Source: RFSX01 sp965230215 (GTDB taxonomy: Bacteria; Bacteroidota; Bacteroidia; Chitinophagales; Saprospiraceae). From it: 64,000 nt of DNA. The notes beneath the pieces are model-generated. The model saw nothing but the letters and a program-made list of their open reading frames with translations, was not told the origin of the DNA and did no database searches. The first letter of the stretch is position 1, and each line of letters starts with the position of its first letter. The stretch is from positions 2,108,001 through 2,172,000 of the forward strand of contig CBDDKN010000001.1 in assembly GCA_965230215.1 (NCBI GenBank), read 5' to 3'. Both the position numbers and the translations under genes were made by a program. Positions 63,301 to 64,000 of the stretch are shown in pieces.

Positions 63301-64000
63301 ATCTTCAGTATCCTCAACTGTTACCAACTGAGTACAAGAACTTGTATTGCCACTTGCATCCTCTACCGTGTAGGTCACTGTTGTATTTCCTAAACTAAAA
63401 TTGGTCGAAGCGTCATCACTAACATTAGCAATACTACAATTATCACTTGTCGTTGGTGTTCCCAATGCAACGCCGCTTGCTGTACACAATCCTGTATCTG
63501 TATCAACTACTACATTAACTGGACATGTGATCACTGGATCTTCATTATCAACAACTGTAACTAACTGAGTACATGTACTTGTATTACCACTTGCATCCTC
63601 TACTGTATATGTCACTGTCGTATTTCCTTCATTGAATGTAGTTGGTGCATCATCATTGATATTATCAACACTACAATTATCACTTGTCGTCGGTGTTCCT
63701 AATGCAACGCTGCTTGCTGTACACAAGCCAGCATCCGTACTAACTACTACATCTGTTGGACATGTAATAACTGGATCTTCATTGTCATCTACTGTTACTA
63801 ACTGAGTACAAGAACTTGTATTGCCACTTGCATCTTCTACAGTATATCTCACTGTTGTAACTCCCTCATTGAATAACGCTGGAGCGTCATCACTAATACT
63901 TGCTATACTACAATTATCACTTGTCGTTGGTGCTCCTAAGACAACACCACTTGCAGTACATAAGCCTGCATCCGTACTAACTACAACATCAGATGGGCAT
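33358..64000 (-). CDS. Giant HYR-repeat T9SS surface protein (5' end outside the window)
   Basis: One uninterrupted frame of at least 10,213 codons, roughly 1 MDa, still open at base 64000. An in-frame GTG at 63850-63852 is an internal Val of a repeat, not a start. Order from the N side: about 108 tandem 79-residue HYR (hyalin-repeat) units (64000 to 38428), each with DNEDPVITCP, GLCTASG, SDNCS and VEDASGNTSSCTQ elements and cysteines at unit positions 9, 22, 38 and 72; a cadherin/Ig-like module (about 38420-38130); two DUF11-type domains (about 38100-37200); then a block paralogous to the 1345-residue neighbour, with HYR-like domains, a dockerin-like segment (about 34450-34235) and a T9SS type A tail from NVAPNPWIDN to YKMIILD. 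It is expected to be secreted by T9SS and anchored on the surface as a very long acidic fibre or adhesin. No catalytic motif was seen. Confidence 0.9.
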   Translation of the reverse strand, partial: CPSDVVVSTDAGLCTASGVVLGAPTTSDNCSIASISDDAPALFNEGVTTVRYTVEDASGNTSSCTQLVTVDDNEDPVITCPTDVVVSTDAGLCTASSVALGTPTTSDNCSVDNINDDAPTTFNEGNTTVTYTVEDASGNTSTCTQLVTVVDNEDPVITCPVNVVVDTDTGLCTASGVALGTPTTSDNCSIANVSDDASTNFSLGNTTVTYTVEDASGNTSSCTQLVTVEDTEDPVITCPADVVVDTDPGLCTASGVALGTPTTSDNCSISSISDDAPLVFNEGNTTVTYTAEDASGNTSTCAQLVTVEDNEDPIITCPSDVVVDTDTGLCTASGVALGTPVTSDNCSVDNISDDAPAIFSLGNTTVTYTVEDASGNTSTCTQIVIVEDNEDPVITCPSDFVVDTDTGLCTASGVALGTPTTSDNCSVDNISDDAPTTYNEGNTTVTYTVEDASGNTSSCTQLVTVEDNEDPVITCPGDVVVNTDAGLCTASGVALGTPTPSDNCSVASISDDAPLVFNEGNTTVTYTVEDASGNTSSCTQLVTVNDNEDPVITCPSDLVVDTDTGLCTASGVALGTPTTSDNCSVDNINDDAPTTYNEGNTTVTYTVEDASGNTSSCTQLVAVEDNEDPVITCPVDVVVDTDAGLCTASGVALGTPTTSDNCSVATISDDAPVVFNEGITTVTYTVEDGSGNTSSCIQLVTVNDNEDPVITCPSDVVVSTDAGLCTASGVVLGAPTTSDNCSIASISDDAPALFNEGVTTVRYTVEDASGNTSSCTQLVTVEDNEDPVITCPTDVVVSTDAGLCTASSVALGTPTTSDNCSVDNINDDAPTTFNEGNTTVTYTVEDASGNTSSCTQLVTVEDNEDPVITCPVNVVVDTDTGLCTASGVALGTPTTSDNCSIANVSDDASTNFSLGNTIVTYTVEDASGNISSCTQVVTVEDGIDPVITCPGDVVVDTDTGLCTASGIALGTPTTSDNCSVASISDDAPAIFSLGNTTVTYIVEDASGNTSSCTQLVTVEDNEDPVITCPGDVVVDTDSGLCTASGVALGAPTPSDNCSIASISDDAPAVFNEGSTTVTYTAEDASGNTSSCTQLVTVEDNEDPVITCPSDVVVNTDSGLCTASGVALGTPTTSDNCSVASINDDAPVVFNEGNTTVTYTVEDASGNTSSCTQLVTIEDNEDPVITCPGDVLVNTDAGLCTASGVALGTPTTSDNCSVVNISDDAPVIFSLGNTTVTYTLEDASGNTSTCTQLVTVEDNEDPVITCPGDVVVDTDTGLCTASGVALGTPTTSDNCSVATVSNDAPVVFNEGNTTVTYIVEDASGNTSTCTQLVTVEDNEDPVITCPSDVVVDTDTGLCTASGVALGTPVTSDNCSVANISDDAPAIFNEGSTIVTYTVEDASGNTSTCTQLVTVEDNEDPVITCPGDVVVNTDGGLCTASGVALGTPTTSDNCSVASINDDAPVVFNEGNTTVTYTVEDASGNTSSCTQLVTIEDNEDPMITCPSDIVVDTDSGLCTASGVALGTPTTSDNCSIVNIGDDAPAVFNEGNTTVTYTVEDASGNTSSCTQLVTVEDTEDPMITCPSDIVVDTDTGLCTASGVALGTPTTSDNCSVATVSNDAPVVFNEGNTTVTYIVEDASGNTSTCTQLVTVNDNEDPVITCPSDVVVDTDTGLCTASGVALGTPVTSDNCSVANISDDAPAIFNEGSTIVTYTVEDASGNTSTCTQLVTVEDNEDPLITCPGDVVVDTDSGLCTASAVALGTPTTSDNCSVVNISDDAPVLFNEGNTTVTYTVEDASGNTSTCTQLVTVEDNEDPIITCPTDVVVETDAGLCTASGVVLGAPTISDNCSVVNISDDAPAVFNEGNTTVTYTVEDASGNTSSCTQIVTVEDNEDPVITCPGGVVVSTDAGLCTASGVTLGTPTTSDNCSVASINDDAPAIFNEGNTTVTYIVEDASGNTSSCTQLVTVEDNEDPVITCPSDVVVGTDAGLCTASGVALGTPTTSDNCNVANISDDAPPIYSLGNTIVTYTVEDASGNTSTCAQLVTVEDNEGPVITCSIDVVVDTDTGLCTASGVALGTPTTSDNCSVASINDDAPTTFNEGNTTVTYTVEDASGNTSTCTQLVTVEDTEDPMITCPVDVVVDTDTGLCTASGVALGTPTTSDNCSVASINDDAPVVFNEGNTTVTYTVEDASGNTSSCTQLVTIEDNEDPMITCPSDIVVDTDSGLCTASGVALGTPTTSDNCSIVNIGDDAPAVFNEGNTTVTYTVEDASGNTSSCTQLVTVEDTEDPMITCPSDIVVDTDTGLCTASGVALGTPTTSDNCSISSISDDAPLVFNEGITTVTYTVEDSSGNTSSCTQIVTVEDNEDPVITCPADVVVDTVSGLCTASGVALGTPTTSDNCSVVTISDDAPSIFSLGNTTVTYTVEDASGNTSSCTQLVTVEDTEDPVITCPADVVVDTDPGLCTASGVALGTPTTSDNCSISSISDDAPLVFNEGNTTVTYTAEDASGNTSTCAQLVTVEDNEDPVITCPVDVVVDTDTGLCTASGVALGTPVTSDNCSVDNISDDAPAIFSLGNTTVTYTVEDASGNTSTCTQIVIVEDNEDPVITCPSDLVVDTDTGLCTASGVALGTPTTSDNCSVDNISDDAPTTYNEGNTTVTYTVEDASGNTSSCTQLVTVEDNEDPVITCPGDVVVNTDAGLCTASSVALGTPTPSDNCSVASISDDAPLVFNEGNTTVTYTVEDASGNTSSCTQLVTVNDNEDPVITCPSDLVVDTDTGLCTASGVALGTPVTSDNCSVDNISDDAPAIFSLGNTTVTYTVEDASGNTSTCTQIVIVEDNEDPVITCPSDLVVDTDTGLCTASGVALGTPTTSDNCSVDNISDDAPTTYNEGNTTVTYTVEDASGNTSSCTQLVTVEDNEDPVITCPGDVVVNTDAGLCTASSVALGTPTPSDNCSVASISDDAPLVFNEGNTTVTYTVEDASGNTSSCTQLVTVNDNEDPVITCPSDLVVDTDTGLCTASGVALGTPTTSDNCSVDNINDDAPTTYNEGNTTVTYTVEDASGNTSSCTQLVAVEDNEDPVITCPVDVVVDTDAGLCTASGVALGTPTTSDNCSVATISDDAPVVFNEGITTVTYTVEDGSGNTSSCIQLVTVNDNEDPVITCPSDVVVSTDAGLCTASGVVLGAPTTSDNCSIASISDDAPALFNEGVTTVRYTVEDASGNTSSCTQLVTVDDNEDPVITCPTDVVVSTDAGLCTASSVTLGTPTTSDNCSIVNIGDDAPAVFNEGNTTVTYTVEDASGNTSSCTQLVTVEDTEDPMITCPSDIVVDTDTGLCTASGVALGTPTTSDNCSIANVSDDASTNFSLGNTIVTYTVEDASGNISSCTQVVTVEDGIDPVITCPGDVVVDTDTGLCTASGIALGTPTTSDNCSVASISDDAPAIFSLGNTTVTYIVEDASGNTSSCTQLVTVEDNEDPVITCPGDVAVDTDSGLCTASGVALGTPMTSDNCSVDNISDDVPAVFNEGSTTVTYTVEDASGNTSSCTQLVTVEDNEDPVIICPVDVVVSTDAGLCTASSVALGTPTTSDNCSVASISDDAPAVFNEGNTIVTYTVEDASGNTGTCTQLVTVEDNEDPVITCSSDVVVSTDAGLCTASGVALGTPVTSDNCNVVSVSDDAPAIFSLGNTTVTYTVEDASGNTSTCTQLVTVEDNEDPVITCPGDVVVDTDSGLCTASAVKLGTPTTSDNCSVATVSDDGPVVFNEGITTVTYTVEDASGNTSTCTQLVTVEDNEDPLITCPTDVVVDTDSGLCTASGVALGTPTTSDNCSVATISDDAPSIFSLGSTTVVYTVEDASGNTSTCTQLVTVEDNEDPVITCPSDVVVDTDAGLCTASGVALGTPTTSDNCSVATISDDTPVVFNEGNTTVTYTVEDASGNTSSCTQLVTVEDNEDPVITCPGDVVVDTDTGLCTASGVTLGTPTTSDNCSVVSISDDAPAIFNEGSTTVTYIVEDASGNTSTCTQLVTVEDNEDPVIICPVDVVVSTDAGLCTTSGVALSTPTTSDNCSIASISDDAPTTFNEGNTTVTYTVEDASGNTSSCTQLVTVEDNEDPVITCPSDVVVDTDAGLCTASGVALGTPTTSDNCSAVTISDDAPAVFNEGSTTVTYTVEDASGNTSTCTQLVTVDDNEDPVITCPGDVVVDTDTGLCTASGVALGTPTTSDNCSVASINDDAPAIFGLGNTTVTYTAEDASGNTSTCTQLVTVDDNEDPLITCPGDVVVDTDTGLCTASGVALGTPTTNDNCSVASINDDAPAIFNEGNTTVTYIVEDASGNTSSCTQVVTVEDGIDPVITCPTDVVVNTDTGLCTASGVALGTPTTSDNCSVASISDDAPVVFNEGNTTVTYTVEDASGNTSSCTQLVTVEDNEDPVITCPGDVVVNTDSGMCTASGVALGTPTTSDNCSVTTISDDAPVVFNEGNTTVTYTVEDASGNTSTCIQLVTVEDNEDPVITCPGDVVVDTDTGLCTASGVALGTPTPSDNCSVATVSNDAPVVFNEGNTTVTYTVEDASGNTSSCTQLVTVEDNEDPVITCPGDVVVDTDPGLCTASSVALGAPTTSDNCSVASISDDAPVVFNEGNTTVTYTVEDASGNTSSCTQLVTVEDTEDPMITCPSDIVVDTDTGLCTASGVALGTPVTSDNCSVANISDDAPAIFNEGSTIVTYTVEDASGNTSTCTQLVTVEDNEDPLITCPVDVVVNTDSGLCTASAVALGTPTTSDNCSVVNISDDAPVLFNEGNATVTYTVEDASGNTSTCTQLVTVEDNEDPVITCPSDVVVGTDAGLCTASGVALGTPTTSDNCNVANISDDAPPIYSLGNTIVTYTVEDASGNTSTCAQLVTVEDNEGPVITCSIDVVVDTDTGLCTASGVALGTPTTSDNCSVASINDDAPTTFNEGNTTVTYTVEDASGNTSTCTQLVTVEDTEDPMITCPVDVVVDTDTGLCTTSGVALGTPTTSDNCSISSISDDSPSTFSIGNTTVTYTVEDSSGNTSSCTQLVTVEDTEDPMITCPTDVVVNTDTGLCTASGVALGTPTTSDNCSVISVSDDAPTTFNEGNITVAYTVEDASGNTSSCTQLVTVEDNEDPVVTCPGDVVVDTDSGLCTASGVALGTPTTSDNCSGVTISDDAPSIFSLGNTTVVYTVEDASGNTSTCTQLVTVEDNEDSVIACPGDVVIDTDTGLCTASGVALGTPTTSDNCSVANISDDAPSIFSLGNTTVTYTVEDASGNTSICTQVVTVEDNEDPMITCPSDIVVDTDSGLCTASGVALGTPTTSDNCSIASISDDALSVFNEGNTTVTYIVEDASGNTSTCTQLVTVEDNEDPLITCPGDVVIDTDLGLCTASGVALGTPTTSDNCSVASVSDDAPVVFNEGNTTVTYIVEDASGNVSTCTQLVTVNDNEDPVITCPSDVVVDTDTGLCTASGVALGTPTTSDNCSVASVSDDAPSVFNEGNTTVTYIAEDASGNTSSCSQLVTVEDNEDPVITCPADVVVDTDTGLCTASGVALGTPTTSDNCSISSISDDAPLVFNEGITTVTYTVEDSSGNTSSCTQIVTVEDNEDPVITCPGDVVADTDSGLCTASGVALGTPTTSDNCSGVTISDDAPSIFSSGNTTVTYTVEDASGNTSSCTQLVTVEDNEDPMITCPGDFVVDTDSGLCTASSVTLGTPTTSDNCAVASISDDAPSVFNEGNTTVTYTVEDASGNTSSCTQLVTVEDNEDPMITCPVDVVVNTDSGMCTASGVALGTPTTNDNCSVVNISDDAPAVFNEGNTIVTYTVEDASGNTSTCTQLVTVEDNEDPVIICPVDVVVSTDSGLCTASGVALGTPTTSDNCGVANLSDDASAVFNEGGTTVTYTVEDASGNTSTCTQLVTVVDNEDPMITCPGDLVVDTDSGLCTASSVALGTPTTSDNCSVATVSNDAPVVFNEGNTTVIYTVEDASGNTSSCTQLVTVEDNEDPVITCPGDVVVNTDSGMCTASNVALGTPTTSDNCSGVTISNDAPSIFSLGSTTVVYTVEDASGNTNTCTQLVTVEDNEDPVITCPSDVVVDTDTGLCTASGVALGTPTASDNCSIANIIDDVPAVFNEGNTTVTYTVEDASGNTSSCSQLVTVEDNEDPVITCPSDVVVNTDSGLCTASGVALGTPTTSDNCSVISVSDDAPTTFNEGNTTVAYTVEDASGNTSTCTQLVTVEDNEDPVITCPVDVVVDTDAGLCTASGVALGTPTTSDNCSGVTISDDAPAIFNEGNTTVTFTVEDASGNTSTCTQLVTVEDNEDPVITCPDDVVVDTDSGLCTASAVALGTPTTSDNCSVATISDDAPSIFSLGSTTVVYTVEDASGNTSTCTQLVTIEDIEDPVITCPSDVVVSTDVGLCTASGVVLGTSTTSDNCSVATISDDTPAVFNEGSTIVTYTVEDASGNTSSCTQLVTVEDNEDPVVTCPTDVVVGTDAGLCTASGVALGTPTTSDNCSVATVSDDAPVVFNEGNTTVTYIVEDASGNTSTCMQLVTVEDNEDPVITCPTDVVVDTDLGLCTASGVALGTPTTSDNCSVATISDDAPIVFNEGNTTVTYTVEDASGNTSTCMQLVTVEDNEDPVITCPTDVVVDTDLGLCTTSGVALGSPTTSDNCSVASNSDDAPSVFNEGNTTVTYTVEDVGGNTSTCTQLVTVVDNEDPVITCPVDVVVDTDTGLCTASGVALGAPVTSDNCSIVNISDDALSVFNEGNTTVTYTVEDASGNTSTCTQVVTVEDNEDPMITCPVDVVVGTDAGLCTASGVALGTPTTSDNCSVVTISDDAPTVFNEGGTIVTYTVEDASGNTSSCTQLVTVEDNEDPVITCPTDVVVDTDPSLCTASGVALGTPTTSDNCSVSTVSNDASVVFNEGNTTVTYIVEDASGNTSSCTQLVTVEDNENPIITCPSEVVVNTDSGLCIASGVALGTPTASDNCSIVNISDDAPAVFNEGNTTVTYTVEDASGNTSTCTQVVTVEDNEDPVIICPGDVVVSTDADLCTASGVALGAPTTSDNCSGVTISDDAPSIFNEGNTTVTYTIEDASGNTSTCTQLVTVEDNEDPVITCPGDVVVSMDAGLCTASGVALGTPTTNDNCSVATVSNDAPVEFNEGNTTVTYTVEDSSGNTSTCTQLVTVEDNEDPVITCPGDVVVDTDTGLCTASGVVLGAPITSDNCSVISINDDAPAVFNEGSTTVTYIVEDSSGNTSSCSQLVTVEDNEDPVITCPTDVVVNTDPGLCTASGVALGTPATSDNCSVASISDDSSVIFNEDNTTVTYTAEDASGNTSSCTQVVTVEDNENPVITCPLDVVISIDTGLCTASGVALGSPITSDNCSVANISDDAPVVFNEGSTTVTYTVEDVNGNTSICTQVVTVEDNEDPVIICPVDIVVNTDAGICTANSAALGTPTTSDNCSVLSTSNNAPIIFPIGNTLVTYTVEDASGNTSTCSQLITVEDNEDPVITCPEDLSVTIANGSCEISGLSLGTPSATDNCGISTISNNAPIVYSVGTIEVEYIAVDHSSNEATCTQTVQITENEAPVITCPTDVTVDTDPGMCSSSNVDLGVANATDNCGIDNLSNNAPDNFNIGITTVTYIVEDTSGNSATCTQLVTVEDNEAPIINCPVNISIETDAGLCTASGINIGVPTTSDNCGISGVSNNAPSLYNLGTTVISYTVFDISGNSDSCIQEITVVDLELPLITCPTDVVVNTDSGLCTASSVVLGTPITSDNCGVMNITDNAPSIYSVGNTSIVYVVEDNNGNISSCSQLISVIDNELPIITCPPNVAEITDSGQCFASNLVLGNVIATDNCGVISITNNGLEEYYLGVTNVIYVATDENGNSQSCIQNVTISDVESPTIICPADQTISTDLGICGINNTSLPEPVISDNCFIDTLTNNLPLFISTGLTQVTFVVKDNSGNTSSCTSSIEVIDDEVPSIMCPSDITVQTDIGICTASGVNLGSAVTADNCGIQAVSNNAIEPYSLGENLIEFTVEDINGNSNTCEQTLTVEDIEDPVISCPADLTVNTDLGECTASSISLGNLVTSDNCSIASISDDAPIVFNEGNTTVTYIVEDASGNFSTCTQQVIVEDSEVPMITCPTDVVANTDFGLCTASGIILGIPVVTDNCSVDSLTDDAPTIFNAGSTVVTYTVEDANGNSATCIQLVTVEDNEDPVITCPSDLIVNTDIDLCTASGITLGDYTASDNCNVVNVSDDSPTIFNIGNTIITYVVEDSSGNLASCTQNITVVDNQAPEITCPSDITVSAEEDLCYVTEVELGIAVGSDNCPSPIISNNANEPYFVGETIITYTITDASGNQSSCNQIITVVESGMPMITCPDDLTVNTDLESCSATNLVLGDPILNDNCGSVTYINDAIEPYELGLTNIIYTARDESGNTDSCIQEITVVDNENPLITCPADITVMSNNPGCTALNIELGDPTAIDNCPDLTLSYNENQIYSEGNNTVIWTVTDFFGNQATCSQIVTVEECLLTVDDYYTTSQETGISIDILLNDLRIPEEGNITLFSFMNGVVDISVHPDSTAFLEAYSFVYTPDDGFFGRDSFEYTVCDNIGNCSTSTVYIDVEYYDIALRKIELSSAPYMYFDTIEFGIEIINQGSLPVQGIDIIDYLPCGYKFIKSGNAGWSQDIITENIEYTYTGTVNPNSSVIIPLLLELRQCIETDAWLNAVEVSDFNNSNGESVSNQDVDSKADNNEANDVIVDNVVDNALNDEDDHDIENIEVFDLALYKTLNTVGPFMVGDTLNFEITVINQGNIHADIIEVSDYAPSGYEIIESLNPLWTSGSNELYNYTLSSGLEAGDSIKLQLFTELKLVSLVDANYTNTAEISSATDSSGNDYVDADSYADYDPFNDGIVIDDSVLIDEDEDDHDIELIDLARDFIYPCEDSCEVFCIPTVNISLDANCCAVITPAMVGIGIHERCNEYYRVVVYDINGDSIPDQKVDFSHVGQTLTYKLIEPLCENYCTGEINIEYKQAPIINCPSDTVVVCGALDLMSLPMATSSCSVAEVQLFNEVVTALDCDPDYTHEVLRVYRAYDLFGNEAFCQHTVRIERVDLSDVEFPVDRVVLNSNAISCSDETIQFNEEGIPLPWPIDSSYTNGSGVPVTCTPGLINGFYCPSADDNSGNPILPGFNSLCSAHLTYTDLELPRVDCVRKVMRTWELREWWCNGEVSRSDIQIIEIIDETPPVFECPTDQTVSTINNCLAEIELQAVNAFDDCHSTNVQIQTPFELINSNGTIVELTVGTHAVTYIVNDDCYNSATCTINITVEDGSEPVAICEGLTVIQITDGQSQYLTAEMIDDGSLDECGLDSLAIRRIDTVCNDIDTIFSNQVEICCADIGSDVMVVLRVYDLSGNFNECMTSVQVEGDLDAELVCPSDITVQCNTILDIENLSFVYGQVIVNGQCQNPGVVEEVIDQRNDCGLGSISRVFRILSSDNSLVDECIQVITVENDMLLQANNIVWPLSFEVDSVCSILNLDPVALPDSLAYPSIEPGFEDCNMIGYFYEDNIIYDSTAVGVCTVIERHWEIINWCSRINGQFEVFAIEQPQLITLVDNIPPVIDSLPDITIESVNVDCTTALLNVSANAQDVCPDSLNWSYTINDTLDNLIVTGIGNVLIDTLNVGEYYIRWVVSDRCNNISVDTQRVSIVNTKLPVAVCINGMSVALAPDPQNPGQGIAEIWAEDINAGSYQPCGNEVVLSFSSDTSDTVAFLDCDDLGIQTLELWVTDVVTGAQEFCFSNIEVLNGGDCSEPTNLVIDGSIYTEYNTELSDVKVTLEGMGEMMSNEIGRYAFGNIMTGGDYNVVPFNDENHLEAVSTLDIIIIQRHILGLDYLDSPYQLIAADINNNGSITAIDLIELRKLILGLYDRVPNNTSWRFIDKSYSFPDSLNPWAHDFSENYEIDAIVHDMSIDFIGVKIGDVNGSFESLKAGKGIYTDNSNTGLRLILDSDRIGENEEMILHVHSDNYENISGWQTSLEFDPNKVELLEIIPGVLDLDDEINYNLEDISSGILSMSYNKYEVESFDKTKTLFALRIRSKEEGQLSELLKLSSELTHTEAYNGYDVVIPMELLTEDAFANRIVNVAPNPWIDNCVIEFELSESQDVTLQFYNVNGQMVFSDNGSYQKGLNKYALSRDKFNETGVIYVRLLTDGDASEYKMIILD
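54326..56764 (-). repeat. Long-range duplicated block, copy A
   Basis: Matches 61673-63400 nearly base for base. The shift is 7347 (31 units) up to about 55.7 kb and 6636 (28 units) after it, because copy A contains the extra 711-bp triplet. The match ends where one copy reads AAAGATTGATGG and the other AAATTGGTCGAAG. Confidence 0.82.
54951..56400 (-). repeat. Direct 711-bp (three-unit) tandem duplication within the array
   Basis: Bases from about 54951 to 55689 reappear from 55662 to 56400 with a shift of 711 = 3 x 237; I saw no more than isolated differences by eye. Identity breaks at both ends: at 55690 versus 56401, A versus C, and before 54950. The related block at 61.7-63.4 kb has only one copy of this triplet. 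Confidence 0.85.
57567..58120 (-). repeat. Duplicate of 49035-49588 at a distance of 36 units
   Basis: The shift is 8532 = 36 x 237. Both copies share the otherwise rare substitutions giving CSIDVV and an EGPVITC unit and the APPIYSLGN unit. Further along, 49.6-50.06 kb matches 58.63-59.07 kb with shift 9006 (38 units), so the two stretches are collinear apart from a two-unit insertion. Confidence 0.78.
58822..60198 (-). repeat. Direct 948-bp (four-unit) duplication within the array
   Basis: Bases about 58822-59250 recur at about 59770-60198 with shift 948 = 4 x 237. The copies differ in the linker: one has an NDNEDP-type junction (TCATTTACTG) and the other the common EDNEDP form (TCCTCAACTG). 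They separate where one reads ACTATATCAG and the other ACTACATCAC. Confidence 0.75.
61673..63400 (-). repeat. Long-range duplicated block, copy B
   Basis: Partner of 54326-56764. Shared rare variants include a VTTVRYTV unit (an Arg in an otherwise Arg-free array) and a VEDGSGNTSSC unit. Single-base differences such as ACAAAATCAG versus ACAAGATCAG show the copies have begun to separate. Confidence 0.82.
63708..64000 (-). repeat. Third, edge-truncated copy of the duplicated block
   Basis: Bases 63708-64000 are identical by eye to 54228-54520 (shift 9480 = 40 units), and the shared part overlaps copy B with a 2133-base shift (9 units). The window ends inside it, so the block probably continues beyond base 64000. 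Confidence 0.8.

Larger units (their letters stand above)
38428..64000 (-). repeat. Tandem array of ~108 in-frame 237-bp HYR repeats
   Basis: The DNA repeats every 237 bases, encoding 79 residues per unit. The codon for the first cysteine of the C-terminal unit is at 38638-38640 and that of the last unit in view is at 63997-63999, a distance of 25,359, exactly 107 periods; a check near 50014 also falls on register (48 periods). Units between about 42 and 64 kb are very similar to each other at the DNA level, while the dozen nearest the C-terminus (38.4-41.4 kb) are clearly diverged. The array continues past the window edge. Confidence 0.97.

Noticed and set aside
41400..63331. Many + strand frames of 60-230 codons with a repeating VTVVFPSLNT-like sequence, opposite the giant gene
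   Set aside because: They recur with the 237-bp period and are the antisense reading of the repeat units; each is closed by a stop at the same place. The sense frame explains them fully.
63850..63852. In-frame GTG as the start of the giant gene
   Set aside because: It is the Val codon of a TTVRYTV repeat segment, and the same frame stays open through base 64000 as further HYR unit.
38428..64000. CRISPR array or satellite DNA
   Set aside because: The repeats are 237 bases long with no unique spacers and encode one continuous HYR frame with protein-level conservation.
38428..64000. Mobile element as cause of the array
   Set aside because: No transposase, terminal inverted repeats or target-site duplication was seen; the shifts are all whole multiples of the unit, which unequal exchange explains.
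1..64000. tRNA or rRNA genes
   Set aside because: No cloverleaf with a T-arm motif and no conserved rRNA segment was recognised on either strand; a short tRNA could be missed by eye, and a covariance-model scan would settle it.
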